NCBI GenBank assembly: GCA_021014325.1
Contig: CM037463.1
Span: 21,770,026 to 21,834,025, forward strand
DNA length: 64,000 nt
Reading direction: 5' to 3'
From: Plazaster borealis
Lineage: Eukaryota > Echinodermata > Asteroidea > Forcipulatida > Labidiasteridae
Below the pieces are notes generated by a model. It saw only the letters and a program-made list of their open reading frames with translations, did no database searches and was not told the origin of the DNA. This document shows, in pieces, positions 1-10,299 of the stretch. The number at the start of each line of letters is the position of its first letter. The first letter of the stretch is position 1. The translations under genes and the position numbers were made by a program.

Positions 1-1269
1 ATTGTGATAATCCTAACTCTCCATCCTCCCGATAACACTAACATAGAAAAATGTAGACAACTGGGGTGCAGCGTGCCGTACTCCTTTTTGTTTTGTTTTT
101 TTACATCTTCGGTTGAACTAGTACGACCGAAGATGTGAAAAGTTAAATAAAAAGGAGTACAGCGCCCCAGTTACTAGGTCCAAGTAAGAAAAATGACAGG
201 CATATATATAAAATTTAACCTAAATTAAGGGAAATTTAATAATGTGGCAGTCGGTTACAACAAATCTGCCTTTGCCCTTTCTTTACTTTATTTCAGCGAA
301 TCAGGTCAGCATTTCAAAATCAAAATAATTTTTTTTAGATTCAAGTTTTTTAAAATTATGTTATTACTATAAAATACAATAAATACAATACAACTACAGT
401 ACAAGTTTTATTGGAATAGCTTGGTTGGTTGCCCTTGCATTTCATAGCCACTCCCTCTTCTTAAATATGAATCAACCCAGCTGACCAACAAGCAATCGAC
501 ATGCTGCATGAGCCCCTAGCCACGATATATGCAATAAATAATAATGACCCCATGATGGGGATGCCAAAGTTACAGACAGACAGTACGGTGCACATGCGGC
601 AATGGCAACTTTCGCAAAATTTTTGACATTTTTTATGACCATACTGAGGCATTTAAAAACTTACCCGCAAATTGAAAAGATGAAAATTATTCCTTGATAA
701 AATATACACTGTATTATACTCTTTGTTTGTGAACGTAATCTACTTTTCTAAGAGAATTTGTCTTGTGCACGATTAATGCAATAGAAATTAGCACCCACGG
801 AGGCCGCCATGTTGAAAAAGAGTGTCCTTGATCAATATTACTTTAATTTGGAATTCAAAATGTATTTGTTTAAAAAAGATAAATATATAAATATTTTAAA
901 CAAAAATTATGTTGTTAAATTTGTTTATTATAAATTTAAATATATGCTTTATTTTGTTAAAATTTACTTAAAAAAAAGATAACTATTTATTTATTTTTCT
1001 GAGAGGTTGAAAACGGGATGAGGTCAAACGAGTTCACCAAAACTTAGGGGTGGGATTGTTTTCTTTCCGCCGCACTCCGCACTCTCGCAAAACTAACTCT
1101 TCTTTGGTTCGGGTACTCGAAATTTAGCTTTTATGACGTGTAGTTTTTTGTTGTCTGAAGTACAGTCATGCTTTGATATACAGTTATTTTTGAATCAAAG
1201 ATTTCGCCCACCCTACCTGCGGAAAGATACCGAGGACAAGTCTGAAGTCAAACAACAGTCAGCTAAAAA
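1..1269. other. intergenic and 5' region upstream of COMMD4
   Basis: No coding exon is recognisable here. The stretch is AT-rich, with an imperfect foldback at about 60-175 and a long A/T-only tract at about 840-1000. The segment just before 1270 is the likely 5' UTR and core promoter of COMMD4, because the start codon sits directly against a splice donor at 1273. I see no clear TATA box. Confidence 0.5.
60..175. repeat. imperfect inverted repeat (hairpin)
   Basis: The left arm, with CTGGGGTGCAGCG and GTACTCCTTTTT, is mirrored on the right by AAAAAGGAGTACAGCGCCCCAG. An inner pair, ACATCTTCGGT and ACCGAAGATGT, forms a second nested stem. It looks like a small foldback or MITE remnant. Confidence 0.7.
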
Positions 1270-4200
1270 ATGGTAAGAAAGATTACTGCTGAGTAAGACA
1301 AACAAAACATTACAATGTCAACATCACACCAACTTTTGTAAAGAAGACAATGAAGAAATTTCACTTTCAATTTTAAAACCATGAAAACTCCAAAGACTAA
1401 AGAGGGAAACCCACGCAGTCAGGTAGGTAGGACTTGACAGGCAGGGAAGAATCCACCGAGCCAACCTGACTGCCCAGTTAGTGACAGAAATACAGTTTTA
1501 CCTGTGAAACCGTTTTTAGTTGGTCATCATACTGCAAAATTTGTAAACATAAGGTCTATCGCCAATACCACCACCTGGTTGACTTCGCACAATGGTCGAA
1601 AGGCATTGTGGGAAGGAAAAGGGAGCACAGTTTGCCCCTTTTTCCTTCCCACACTACTACAGTGCCTTTCGGCCATTCAGCAAAATCAACCAGGCAGTAT
1701 TGGCGATAGACCTTATTGTTGATCATCATTGTGTGTGTTTTAAGCATTCTCTCGGCCAAACTAAGACTCTTGAGTAGACCTATCGTCTGTGAGTGAGTGA
1801 CCTTTCTGACCCTATTTGGACATGTCTTTAATTTTATTCAGAGATTTCGATTCTGTGGAGGATTGGACTGCCCGGACTGGGTATTGGCTGAAATCAGCAT
1901 CTTGTCCAAAATTGTAAGTAAGATGAGTTTTGTCAGAATGGAAAATGTTAATAGTGAAGTTAGACGTTCTTTTAAATTTGTTTTTCAGATAATACTTTCT
2001 GATCTGTTGAGACGATTACTTCTCAATTACATTGATTTTTACAAAAACGATCACTTTAGTTTTATGGACTTTTGATATACATGAAAGATTAGCCTGTCTG
2101 TAGTGTTATTTAGTAAAGGAAATGTTCTTTTATCAAATGGTGTATTATTAATGGTGCATGATGCGCAGTGCACTTTATACACTCGCATAGCTTATTCTAA
2201 ATGTACACATAGGAATGATGGCATGTGGCCGAGTGGATAAGAGCACCGGACTCGAGCTCTGGTGTTTCTAAACAGCAGAGTGTGGGTTCGAGTCCCGGTC
2301 GTGACACTTGTGTCCTTAAGCAAGACACTTAACCATTATTGCTTCTCTTCACCCAGGAGTACAAATGGGTACCGGCGAGAGCTGGACTGGCAGCCTGTTC
2401 AGGGGGAATAGAAAAATTCTCAGTTGATGAATGCCAAGGAAACCGGATATAAACACCCGCCTGATGAGCCATATTGGCTCAGAACAGACTTTACTTTACC
2501 TTTTACACAAAGGAATTGACCCCCAAAAAGGTAGAACAAATGGTAGACGTGCATTTGGAGTGTGTTCCGCATCTGCAAGAAGGTCAATTGGTGGTTCTGA
2601 ATAGAACCAGTATGAGCTGATGAGTGAGTTCTGGAAACCTTTCTTCAGAGTCGAACGTCAAAGTTCAAGCCTTTACTTTTGTACAATTTTCTTGTGTATT
2701 TCAGACATCTGTGAAGATGAAATTACTCTGTGTTCAAGTCATCAAAGATCTTCTTGGAGACAGTATTGACGTGAGTTACTAAGATTAAAAAATAGCGTCC
2801 TCCCAAAGCTGTTGGGATATGTTATGATCTAAAGAAAGTTCTTTAATTCACACCAAGAATTGTACACTAAATTTGCACTTGCCTGTTTCTGTTAGGGCCA
2901 TGTCACACAAGGCTATCTATAAACACTTTCCAGTCTGGCACTTTTCCAGTTACATGCGCCATCGTGTTCAGGGGCAGATTTGTATATTTCTTACTTTGAT
3001 CCTTTATTTGGGTCGTCTGGAATAAATGTGTTTTTTGTTTATGTTTGTTACAGTATGAGAAAGTGTACAAGCTAACAGCTGATGCAAAGTATGGTGAGTT
3101 TAGCTTGTCTCTTTGTGAAATGAAATCGATTTAGTGGTTGCTTTTTTAAAGTCAGGTTTTTAGAAGCTTTAACAATATTAGTTTCATCACTTGATGGGAA
3201 GTTACTTCCAGTCAGTCATTTCATCCATAGAGACGATGGTATATTCACACGCGTAGAATTGCTCCTGTACTTCGGCACAATGATGTAGTCTAGCGGAACG
3301 TTCTGGTGGTCTAATGGATTACGGACGTGTGCCCAAGAGAACGTTCTTTTGCTGCTAAAACTTGCCCGACTGTTGAGACACTCCCTTATCATAATTACGG
3401 TCATTGTATTCATTGTTTTGCAAAATAGGCTTCTAAAAATGTTGTTAAACCTTTTTTCTTGACAGAAACTGGTGACGTGAAAGCCAGTATTGCAGCGCTG
3501 AATTTTATCTTGTCAAGTGCAGCTAAGTACAATATAGACGGGGAGTCTCTATCCAACGAGTTACAACAGTTGGGTTTACCCAAAGGTGAGGTGTAAGAAT
3601 AATGACTTTTCTAGGAGTTTCTCAACTCAGTGATGAGAATGCTACCTCAAGCAGCCAGGCCTGGAAATTTCCTCTTTTGAGAGGGCAAGGCCATTTTCAT
3701 TTTATTTTTTATTATTTTTTATTATTTACCCTGGGGAGACTTCTCAGCAAAACACTGTTTTTCAGAGGTGCCCAGCAGCTAGGAAAACCAAATTTTAAAA
3801 AGTTGCTGTCGTAATTAAAATTTGAACTTTAACAATATTTGTACTTTTCCATTGATTTACAGAACATTCCTCAGCTGTGTGTCGGTCCTACCAGGATAAG
3901 CTGGAAGCTTTACAGAAGAAATTTAAAGAGCAGAGCTTCAGAGGTGAACTTTTTATTATGGATTTAGAGTGATAAGAAAGGACAAATATGCCATACTGCA
4001 TCTATGGCTAGAATTCTGAAAAAGTCCTATTCTTCAATGTTGACGCTGCAGCCAGCAGTTGTAGCCGTAGCCAAAGTCACTTGATTTGGACGCTGACAAA
4101 TTCTAGATCATTATGTGCTGATTTATATTTATTTATTTCAATTCTCAAGTAGATAAAAAAGTAAAATAATGCACATTGGTAAAAACATTAAAAGTTACAC

Positions 4201-5319
4201 CAAGAGCAATTCAAATACAGAGGAAGGAAAGAGAACCAGCTGGAGCCCGAAGAATTGCCTAAAAGAAAACAAAGTACCTGTCTAGAGGCTCTCCTCTCCA
4301 GCTGGTTTTAAAAAAGAACAGTAATTGATTGAAAAAATATATATGTATATCATGTCAATATCAATATAACAAATTATAAATACGCATTTATATACACACA
4401 CAAGATCATTCCAGATAGAATCAAACATTTGCCCAAACGTTATTACGTCTTTGGTAAAGTCTTTCCAATCTGCAATTTTTTTTTTCTTCGGACAGTTTCG
4501 AAGCTGGAGGCAGTTGATTGGCGAGTGGATTATATTCTTGGTTCCAGTGAACTGAAAGACGTCAACGAGCCCAGCGTCCAGCTCAGACTACACATCAAAA
4601 ACCCAGACGACGACTCGGTTGAACCAGTCAGCTTTAACATCTCGGCAGATAAATTTAGAATTTTACTCAGTGGTGAGTTCACAAAGATTTCAATTTTTAC
4701 AAGCTATCTTCTGTTCTTTAAACTTTGCTTTTCATTTTATCAAGTAATATAAACCACAAGGGAAACTGACTGGGTAAATTTTAAATAATTTAAAAAAATT
4801 GAATAGAGTGGGATGTGAACCAACGACCTACGGATTAACATGCCAGCGCTCTACCAACTGAGCTATCTAGCCCTATGTTGACGGTCTCTCTTTTTTGTCA
4901 ATACCTTTTTTTCGGGGGTGCCAGTCAGAAGCTATTCAACCTGTAACTGCCATGTAGCCAGGGATCAAACCCTAGTTTACAATACAGTCTGGGAAGCGGC
5001 AACGATGTGAACTTGGGTGTGATCCCAGTAAACGGTTGTTTGACTTTTGACTGGCACCCCCGAACAAAGATATTGACGAAATAGGGAGACCGCCAACATT
5101 GGGGCTAAATGGCTCAGAGGACTGACACGTTAACTTGGAGGTAGCAGGTTCAAATCCTGCTCCAGTAAACTTTTTATTGTTCAAACCAAAATTATGTTAA
5201 ATCTTCTTAAATGTAGCAACTTTTATATGTGATTTCCCTTCAAAGTATTCATAAATGTTTGTTTTGGGTTTTTTTCAGAATTGAAGCAGACACAGCAGCT
5301 TATGGATGGCGTTGCATAA
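1270..5319 (+). CDS. COMMD4: COMM domain-containing protein 4
   Basis: COMMD4 is one of ten COMMD proteins that form the ring at the core of the Commander (CCC/retriever) endosomal recycling complex. Coding exons are 1270-1272, 1842-1913, 2705-2770, 3054-3093, 3466-3585, 3863-3943, 4496-4672 and 5279-5319. All have GT/AG borders and keep frame, giving 199 aa, the length I recall for human COMMD4. Exon 1 carries only the ATG. Exon 2 starts [18 protein letters not shown], a near-match to the family N-terminus. Residues about 26-127 are the helical N-terminal domain, including [14 protein letters not shown]. Residues about 131-196 are the COMM domain, opening with [11 protein letters not shown] and closing with [19 protein letters not shown]. 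Introns 4-7 are all phase 1. AATAAA occurs at 5983 and 6081, either of which could be the poly(A) signal. Intron 1 holds a hairpin MITE, intron 2 a SINE, and intron 7 a head-to-head SINE pair. Confidence 0.96.
1551..1715. mobile_element. hairpin MITE in COMMD4 intron 1
   Basis: AAGGTCTATCGCCAATAC at the left end is the reverse complement, with one change, of GTATTGGCGATAGACCTT at the right end. The inner arms, with GGGAAGGAAAAGGG and CCCTTTTTCCTTCCC, continue the stem almost to the centre. The element is about 165 bp and has no coding content. Confidence 0.8.
2217..2505 (+). mobile_element. tRNA-derived SINE
   Basis: The head has a pol III A box (GTGGCCGAGTGG) and a B box (GGTTCGAGTCC) spaced as in a tRNA with a long variable arm. 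It is followed by a body containing ACACTTGTGTCCTTAAGCAAG, which recurs at 16771. It lies in COMMD4 intron 2, in the gene's orientation. Confidence 0.8.
4745..4935 (-). mobile_element. tRNA-derived SINE, minus-strand copy
   Basis: Read on the minus strand, the head is GGGCTAGATAGCTCAGTTGG (A box) followed by GGTTCACATCC (B box). The tail matches the copy at 19505-19680, sharing ATAAACCACAAGGGA. It faces the plus-strand copy at 5054-5185, so the two form an inverted pair in COMMD4 intron 7. Confidence 0.75.
5054..5185 (+). mobile_element. tRNA-derived SINE, plus-strand copy
   Basis: The leader ACTGGCACCCCCGAACAAAG is followed by a tRNA-like head with GGCTCAGAGGACTG and a B-box region GGTTCAAATCC. 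The acceptor ends do not pair into a seven-base stem, so this is not a functional tRNA gene. It is the same family as 4745-4935 and 19505-19680. Confidence 0.75.
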
Positions 5320-5655
5320 CACAGCTACCACCCCAAGAGGAAATACTGTAAATATATTTTATATTCCCGAGTGGGATTCGAACCCGTGACCGTCCCACAT
5401 TCTACTGCAGATGTTATAACAGCTACAAGAGGCTAGTTCAAAGGGCTCGGAAAGTGCACAGTGCTCATGCTGTATAGACTGTGCAAGTCTCCCGCAAATT
5501 GGAACATTTTTGGGACCACTTTGGTCCCACAAACATTGCTTTAACGCATGAAGGAAACAAACGCGAGACTTGCACGGTCTATTTGTGTAGGGGAAAACCA
5601 GTTCATGTAATGCCATACTTAAATGTTTTATATTTTCATTAGTTTGACCTAATTA

Positions 5656-5852
5656 TACCATATTGCTGGCTGGCATAGTTTATATATCATTCAACACCAG
5701 AGTGGATGATATTGAATGGTCAGACAGTAGGAGGGTTGACTGTGTACTGTGTAGATGCATTCACCACATGATATCATATTGCAGGCTGGCATAGTTTATC
5801 TATTCTTTAAACCACAATGGATGATATTGAATGGTCAGACAGTAGGAGGGTT
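5656..5852. repeat. two-copy direct repeat
   Basis: 5656-5737 and 5772-5852 are near-identical, each starting with CATATTGC(T/A)GGCTGGCATAG and ending with GACAGTAGGAGGGTT. They lie in or just past the COMMD4 3' UTR. Confidence 0.8.
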
Positions 5853-6581
5853 AAGTTCCCCTTAACACAGTTAAAAAACACCAAAAGAACACAAGTGTAA
5901 CTGGGATTTGGTTTATTTCAGGAGCAAAACATCTACAGCCAAAAAATTAACAAATCAGAGATTAGTTTTTCAAATAGTTATGAATAAATTAACAACTAAT
6001 ACACATGAAGTATGTGAGATATGTAACTTAAACTCTGTTTCGGATTTTTTTACTTGGCAATTCACATCTGTTCGATATAAAATAAAGTTATAGCTATTAC
6101 AAAGCTGCCTATCTCAGTACTGTAATACCTAAATGAAAATAAAATTATCATTAAATTAACTTTTATATATTTCGAGCTCAAATAGTAAATCTTTAAGAGG
6201 GGGGAGGCAGTTTAAACATTTCAAAATAAAAGTCTACTAGCACTGTTAAAATAAACCACTGTTTAATTGAAATAATACAAAAAGTTTGTGTTTACTTTGA
6301 AACTACTGGATGAAATTATATTGCTTTCAATAATATTGCAATAAAGACGATGACAATTCAACCACTTTAACTTTCAAATGGTGCAGTAATTTTTCATGTC
6401 TTTATACTAAGTTTCAGTTATGACTTTCAGTCTAAGAAACCAGAAATTAAATGGTCAAATAAAAAAAATATTTTGAATAACGTAACAGTGTTGTTCTTTA
6501 TAAAAAATGGTTTGACCGTAAAAAAAAGTTTGGATTACAAATGTATCTTTGTTAAAAGATGGATAATCTGTACTGCTATAG

Positions 6582-6773
6582 ACGATGTGACCTCTGACGT
6601 CATTCGAAAACCATAACATGATGCGCGCGCATGTCGCCGGGCAAAACCTTTGTGTACTGACAGCCAGCTATAAAGGACACGCAATGTTACCATGAGTACG
6701 CGTCTTCTTGCCCGGCGGAAACGAGTGTTTTGTCAACAGAGGGCGGTTTGAATGTAAACAGAGGTCACATCGT
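6582..6773. mobile_element. 192-bp TIR element (MITE)
   Basis: ACGATGTGACCTCTG at the left end is the exact reverse complement of CAGAGGTCACATCGT at the right. TATA lies close to both outer ends and could be a target duplication. The interior has GC-rich arms with GCCGGGC and GCCCGGC. No coding content. Confidence 0.8.
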
Positions 6774-7089
6774 GTATAAACTGTATCATTATTATTTTGT
6801 TTTGCAAATGAATAGTCAAAATATATTTTAGTATTTAATGAATGAAGATATTAAATACCCTACACCAACTTGAACATCCATAAATGATTTGTCATTAAAA
6901 CGTAATTTTCTTGTTTGAACGCTGTCAGAGTCACAAACCTGAGTATCGTGCGACTTTTAACATCTACCCAAAAGTCCTTCAATACAATAAATAACTCCGA
7001 CACCATCCATCGGTGGATTTTGTTATACGACGGCCTGTTTTAAAGAGGAAGGGAAATGTCAAATTCGATTTTGTGATGTACTCATTTTC

Positions 7090-7500
7090 CAGAAGATAGA
7101 GTCTTCATGTAAGTGGAGAAAATATTACAAGTCTCGAACCTCACGTTAAAATGGTGTAAATTACCATTGCATTCAATACCCTTCCAGTAAACAAATATGT
7201 CAACATCCAAAACATCTGATAACATCATTCTGAGAAAAATGGGTCTCGTCATTTTGGGGGATGTTTTGATTTATTCCCCGACTTTCGATAATATTTAATA
7301 AAAACAGCCTTTTGACTGACAAAAAATTCCTCCTTGGAATGTAAAGATCCATTAGTTGTTGAAATCAAATGACGTAATGTTTCAAATTTCGCTTTTAAAA
7401 AGTCGGTTATGAACCAAAACATCCTTGGACAAAATTGTAAAGACCCATTTTTCTCAGAATGATGTCATCAGTTGTTTTGGATGTTGGAACTCTTTGGAAA
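7090..7500. repeat. dispersed repeat shared with 57540-57900
   Basis: Both loci carry the words CTCACGTTAAAATGGTGTAAA, ACCCTTCCAGT and GTCAACATCCAAAAC (on opposite strands) and a second arm with TGACATCA/TGATGTCATC. The family looks like an inverted-repeat element of about 400 bp. Confidence 0.6.
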
Positions 7501-8815
7501 TTTAGTGCATCATAAAATTTAATTGAATTGGTCATTTCCCTTCCTCTTTAAACTTGTTGTCAAGCTAGAAAATCAACAAGATGAGGTGAAAGTTTACTTC
7601 AATTTTAAGTTACGCTTTTTTAATACAACTTTCAGTTCCATATGCAGGGATGAGAAATTTCAAACTTGTGTCTGAAATCAGACCCTTTTATGTTTTCCTG
7701 TGGAAAAAATGAGCCGTTAGTATCTTCAGATATATAGAAATCCTGCTCTTTGATATAAAAGGTTGACCAGCCAAAATTACCACAGTTACCATTGATGTGA
7801 CTGGTACCCCACTCATTTCTTGCTTAGCAAAAAAATCTGCTTAGCAGAATTTTCTGCTAATCAGCTTTATGAAGTTGGGCCCAGTTAGCTTGTTATTTCA
7901 CTAGTCCACCACCTTTTTTATTGGTCCATAGTTCAAGTGAAATAGGGATGCTTTTCAACACTGAACTAGCCAGCCGGACCACTTGGGGATAATTTTGACT
8001 GGTCCTCTGGTGGTTTAACTGGCAATTGGCCAGCGGACCACTATTAAGGGAGAAAGCTGCATAACTCAAGGGGTTACCAAAAGGTGGAAAATGCCATCAT
8101 TTCAACATACCTCCTGAAATTTGGATCCTAGTTTCAGACCCTTGTGTCAGCAATAAGTCTCACCGCTGCATATAATAACCTTGTACATAAAACATTCATT
8201 ACAATGGAATAATTGCAATAACATTTCAGCAATTAGAAATGCTATGTCATTATTTACAACAAAATAATGTTATTAGTTTATCATCGAGCATGCACTTTTT
8301 TTCTTTGTACAGCTTGAGCACACATTTGCAGCAAAAGTATTCAATAACTTAATCGTCAAAAAACAAAATTTGGCTCTTTTAGAAACGGAACAGATTTGTC
8401 TTCATGAGTAAATATTTTAGGGAAGAACTTCCTTTTTTTAAAGATCAGAATGAAAGAAAAGATACACTGTTTCTTTTCAGAGAGTGTCAAACTCATCAAA
8501 AATTGAAGAAATGTCAATATTTTGCTTGAGACAATGTTGTCAATTTTTGACAACTTCATGAAATTGAAATTTATACAAAGAACAGTCCGGTTAACCATGC
8601 ATTCAAATGAATACATAAAAACATTGATATATTTTTTCCCCTTAAGTTCTCACCACCAAGCGACCCTTGAAACAAAAGTAGGAAAATGTTATTGAGCACA
8701 GGGCTGCCATGCATTAGTAACGGCCTTCAAAGACTATATGAAGCTATTTTGTAACCATAATCTTGTTCTGATTTTCTGAGGGTAAAACAAAATTAGATAA
8801 AATAGGATAAAATAT

Positions 8816-9190
8816 CAGGCCTGCATTACTTGGGCTCACAATTTACACAGGCCTGTGATTTTAGCATCGGGTCAGTCAATTCATGACTGGACAAGTTCAA
8901 TGGTCTTGTGTTTTTTTCAACTGAATACCTCACTGTGTAATATCTTAAACAAAAACAAATTATGTTTAAATGTTGACTTTGAGTCTTATAAATATCTTTC
9001 AGTAAGACAAATGAGATAAATCTTCTCCTAGTGCTTATTCAAATAAAAATTATTTGTTAAACTGTGCAGACAGTGTTTTTTCCTCATTTTGATTCTGGTC
9101 TTATAAAATAAATTCTGGTCTAGGAAAATTGTTGAGCTTCAAGCCCTGCGGTCTTGTGGATTTTCCCCAAAAGTTCAAGCCCCGATTACA
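8816..9190 (+). repeat. dispersed repeat, GGGCTCGAATTT family
   Basis: Shares ordered blocks (TGATTTTAGCA-CGGG, CTCACTGTGTAATATCTT, AAGACAAATGAGATAAATCTT, TCTTGTGGA) with 63243-63643 and, in reverse, with 35703-36062. Partial copies are at 18604-18725 and 58790-58915. No open frame is conserved. Confidence 0.75.
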
Positions 9191-9542
9191 TAAAGTTTTA
9201 ATCTGAAACTGATCGGTCGCTTGTTGTACAACTTAAACGAAAGTCTTCATTAAACTCATTGACACAAGTTTTGTTGTTTTAGTTAAGCTTTGTTCTCAAA
9301 TATTGACCAAGTTCTCCTTGGATACGAAGAAGAAAAGAAAACTAAAACAATGAGTTGTTTTCCTCTATTAGTATATCTGAAATAGTACATTTAAGACTTC
9401 AAAAGTAAAGAAAAACAATGTTTTACTTAACACATATTGTAATAAGTCGAACAACCCATGGAAAGAGTTCCGATACAACACCTCAAAAGCAGGGTTCCCT
9501 TGAACTTTTTCGGTCATTAGCCAGCAGGACCAGTAAACTAAT

Positions 9543-9741
9543 CAGGGCCAAATTTCATAGAGCTGCTTAAGTAGAAAATATTGCTTAACAATTTTCTGCT
9601 AAGCAGAAATGAGCAGGATACCAGTCACACATTGTACTTGTGACTTGGTAGTTTGGCTGGTAACCTTATTCTGGTAAGCGTAATTTTGTTATGCTTAGCT
9701 GCTTTTTGAGCATAAGCAGCTCTATGAAATTGGGTCCAGTT
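9543..9741. mobile_element. TIR element with ATTTCATAGAGCTGCTTA ends
   Basis: The left end AATTTCATAGAGCTGCTTA and the right end TAAGCAGCTCTATGAAATT are inverted complements. The same termini bound 12425-12708, and single ends are visible near 7806-7880 and 42945-43030. Noncoding MITE family. Confidence 0.8.
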
Positions 9742-10021
9742 CGCTATAAATCCACAAGCCTTTTCACTGCTCTGATATCTTGTCATTTGTATCCAACATT
9801 GATTTGAAGCCAACTGGAAAATCTTTAGCTGTCGAAAGCGGTTGGACCAAAGTTATACTGGTCCTCACATATTTTAACAGGCCTTTGGCAAGCAGACCAC
9901 TCTTAACAAAGAACGCTACTCAAAAGCATATAAAGTGTTTTACAATCGCATTAGAAAATAGAATTAGCTGTTGCAAACTGCTTACCGACCAAAAGGGCTC
10001 ATGGTATAAATGCGAAAAATA

Positions 10022-10136
10022 GTTAATGGCCTGACATTTCGACCCTAGCAGAATCATTCTCAAAGGCTAAATGACAACACAACCATTTAGGCTTTGAGAA
10101 AGACTCTGCTAGGGTCGAAATCTCAGGCCATTTACT
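10022..10136. repeat. hairpin element
   Basis: TTTCGACCCTAGCAGA on the left is mirrored by TCTGCTAGGGTCGAAA on the right, and the outer AATGGCCTGA is mirrored by TCAGGCCATT. The loop is about 12 nt. It lies just beyond the SHMT2 stop codon, so it may be in its 3' UTR as a strong RNA stem. Confidence 0.8.
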
Positions 10137-10299
10137 TTTTTTTCTTCACATTTTCATTAAGTAACAGCTTTACAAAAACACACCTTTGGTTTGAATTATC
10201 AATTTAGGTAGAAGAAAATATATAACTAAGTTTATAATACTTATGGTAGGATGCACCATTAACAAGGCTGAGAGAAGGAGAGGCGGGGGGAGAAGGGAT

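Larger units (their letters stand above)
5320..10299. other. intergenic region between COMMD4 and SHMT2 3' ends
   Basis: The two genes converge here, and the region holds both 3' UTRs and repeats but no recognised coding exon. Contents include a tRNA-like fragment near 5369-5450, a stem at 5475-5581 (GTGCAAGTCTC with GAGACTTGCAC), a short tandem duplication at 5656-5852, a TIR element at 6582-6773, a repeat at about 7090-7500 shared with 57540-57900, another at 8816-9190 and a TIR element at 9543-9741. Confidence 0.6.

Noticed and set aside
461..652. 63-codon minus-strand ORF rich in Cys and hydrophobic residues
   Set aside because: It sits directly after a donor-like GTAAGT on that strand, has no family match I recognise, and no second exon could be tied to it.
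5099..5168. tRNA-like sequence with good A/B boxes
   Set aside because: The T arm folds, but the acceptor ends do not pair. Near-copies at 4811 and 19566 have SINE bodies, so it is a SINE head and not a tRNA gene.
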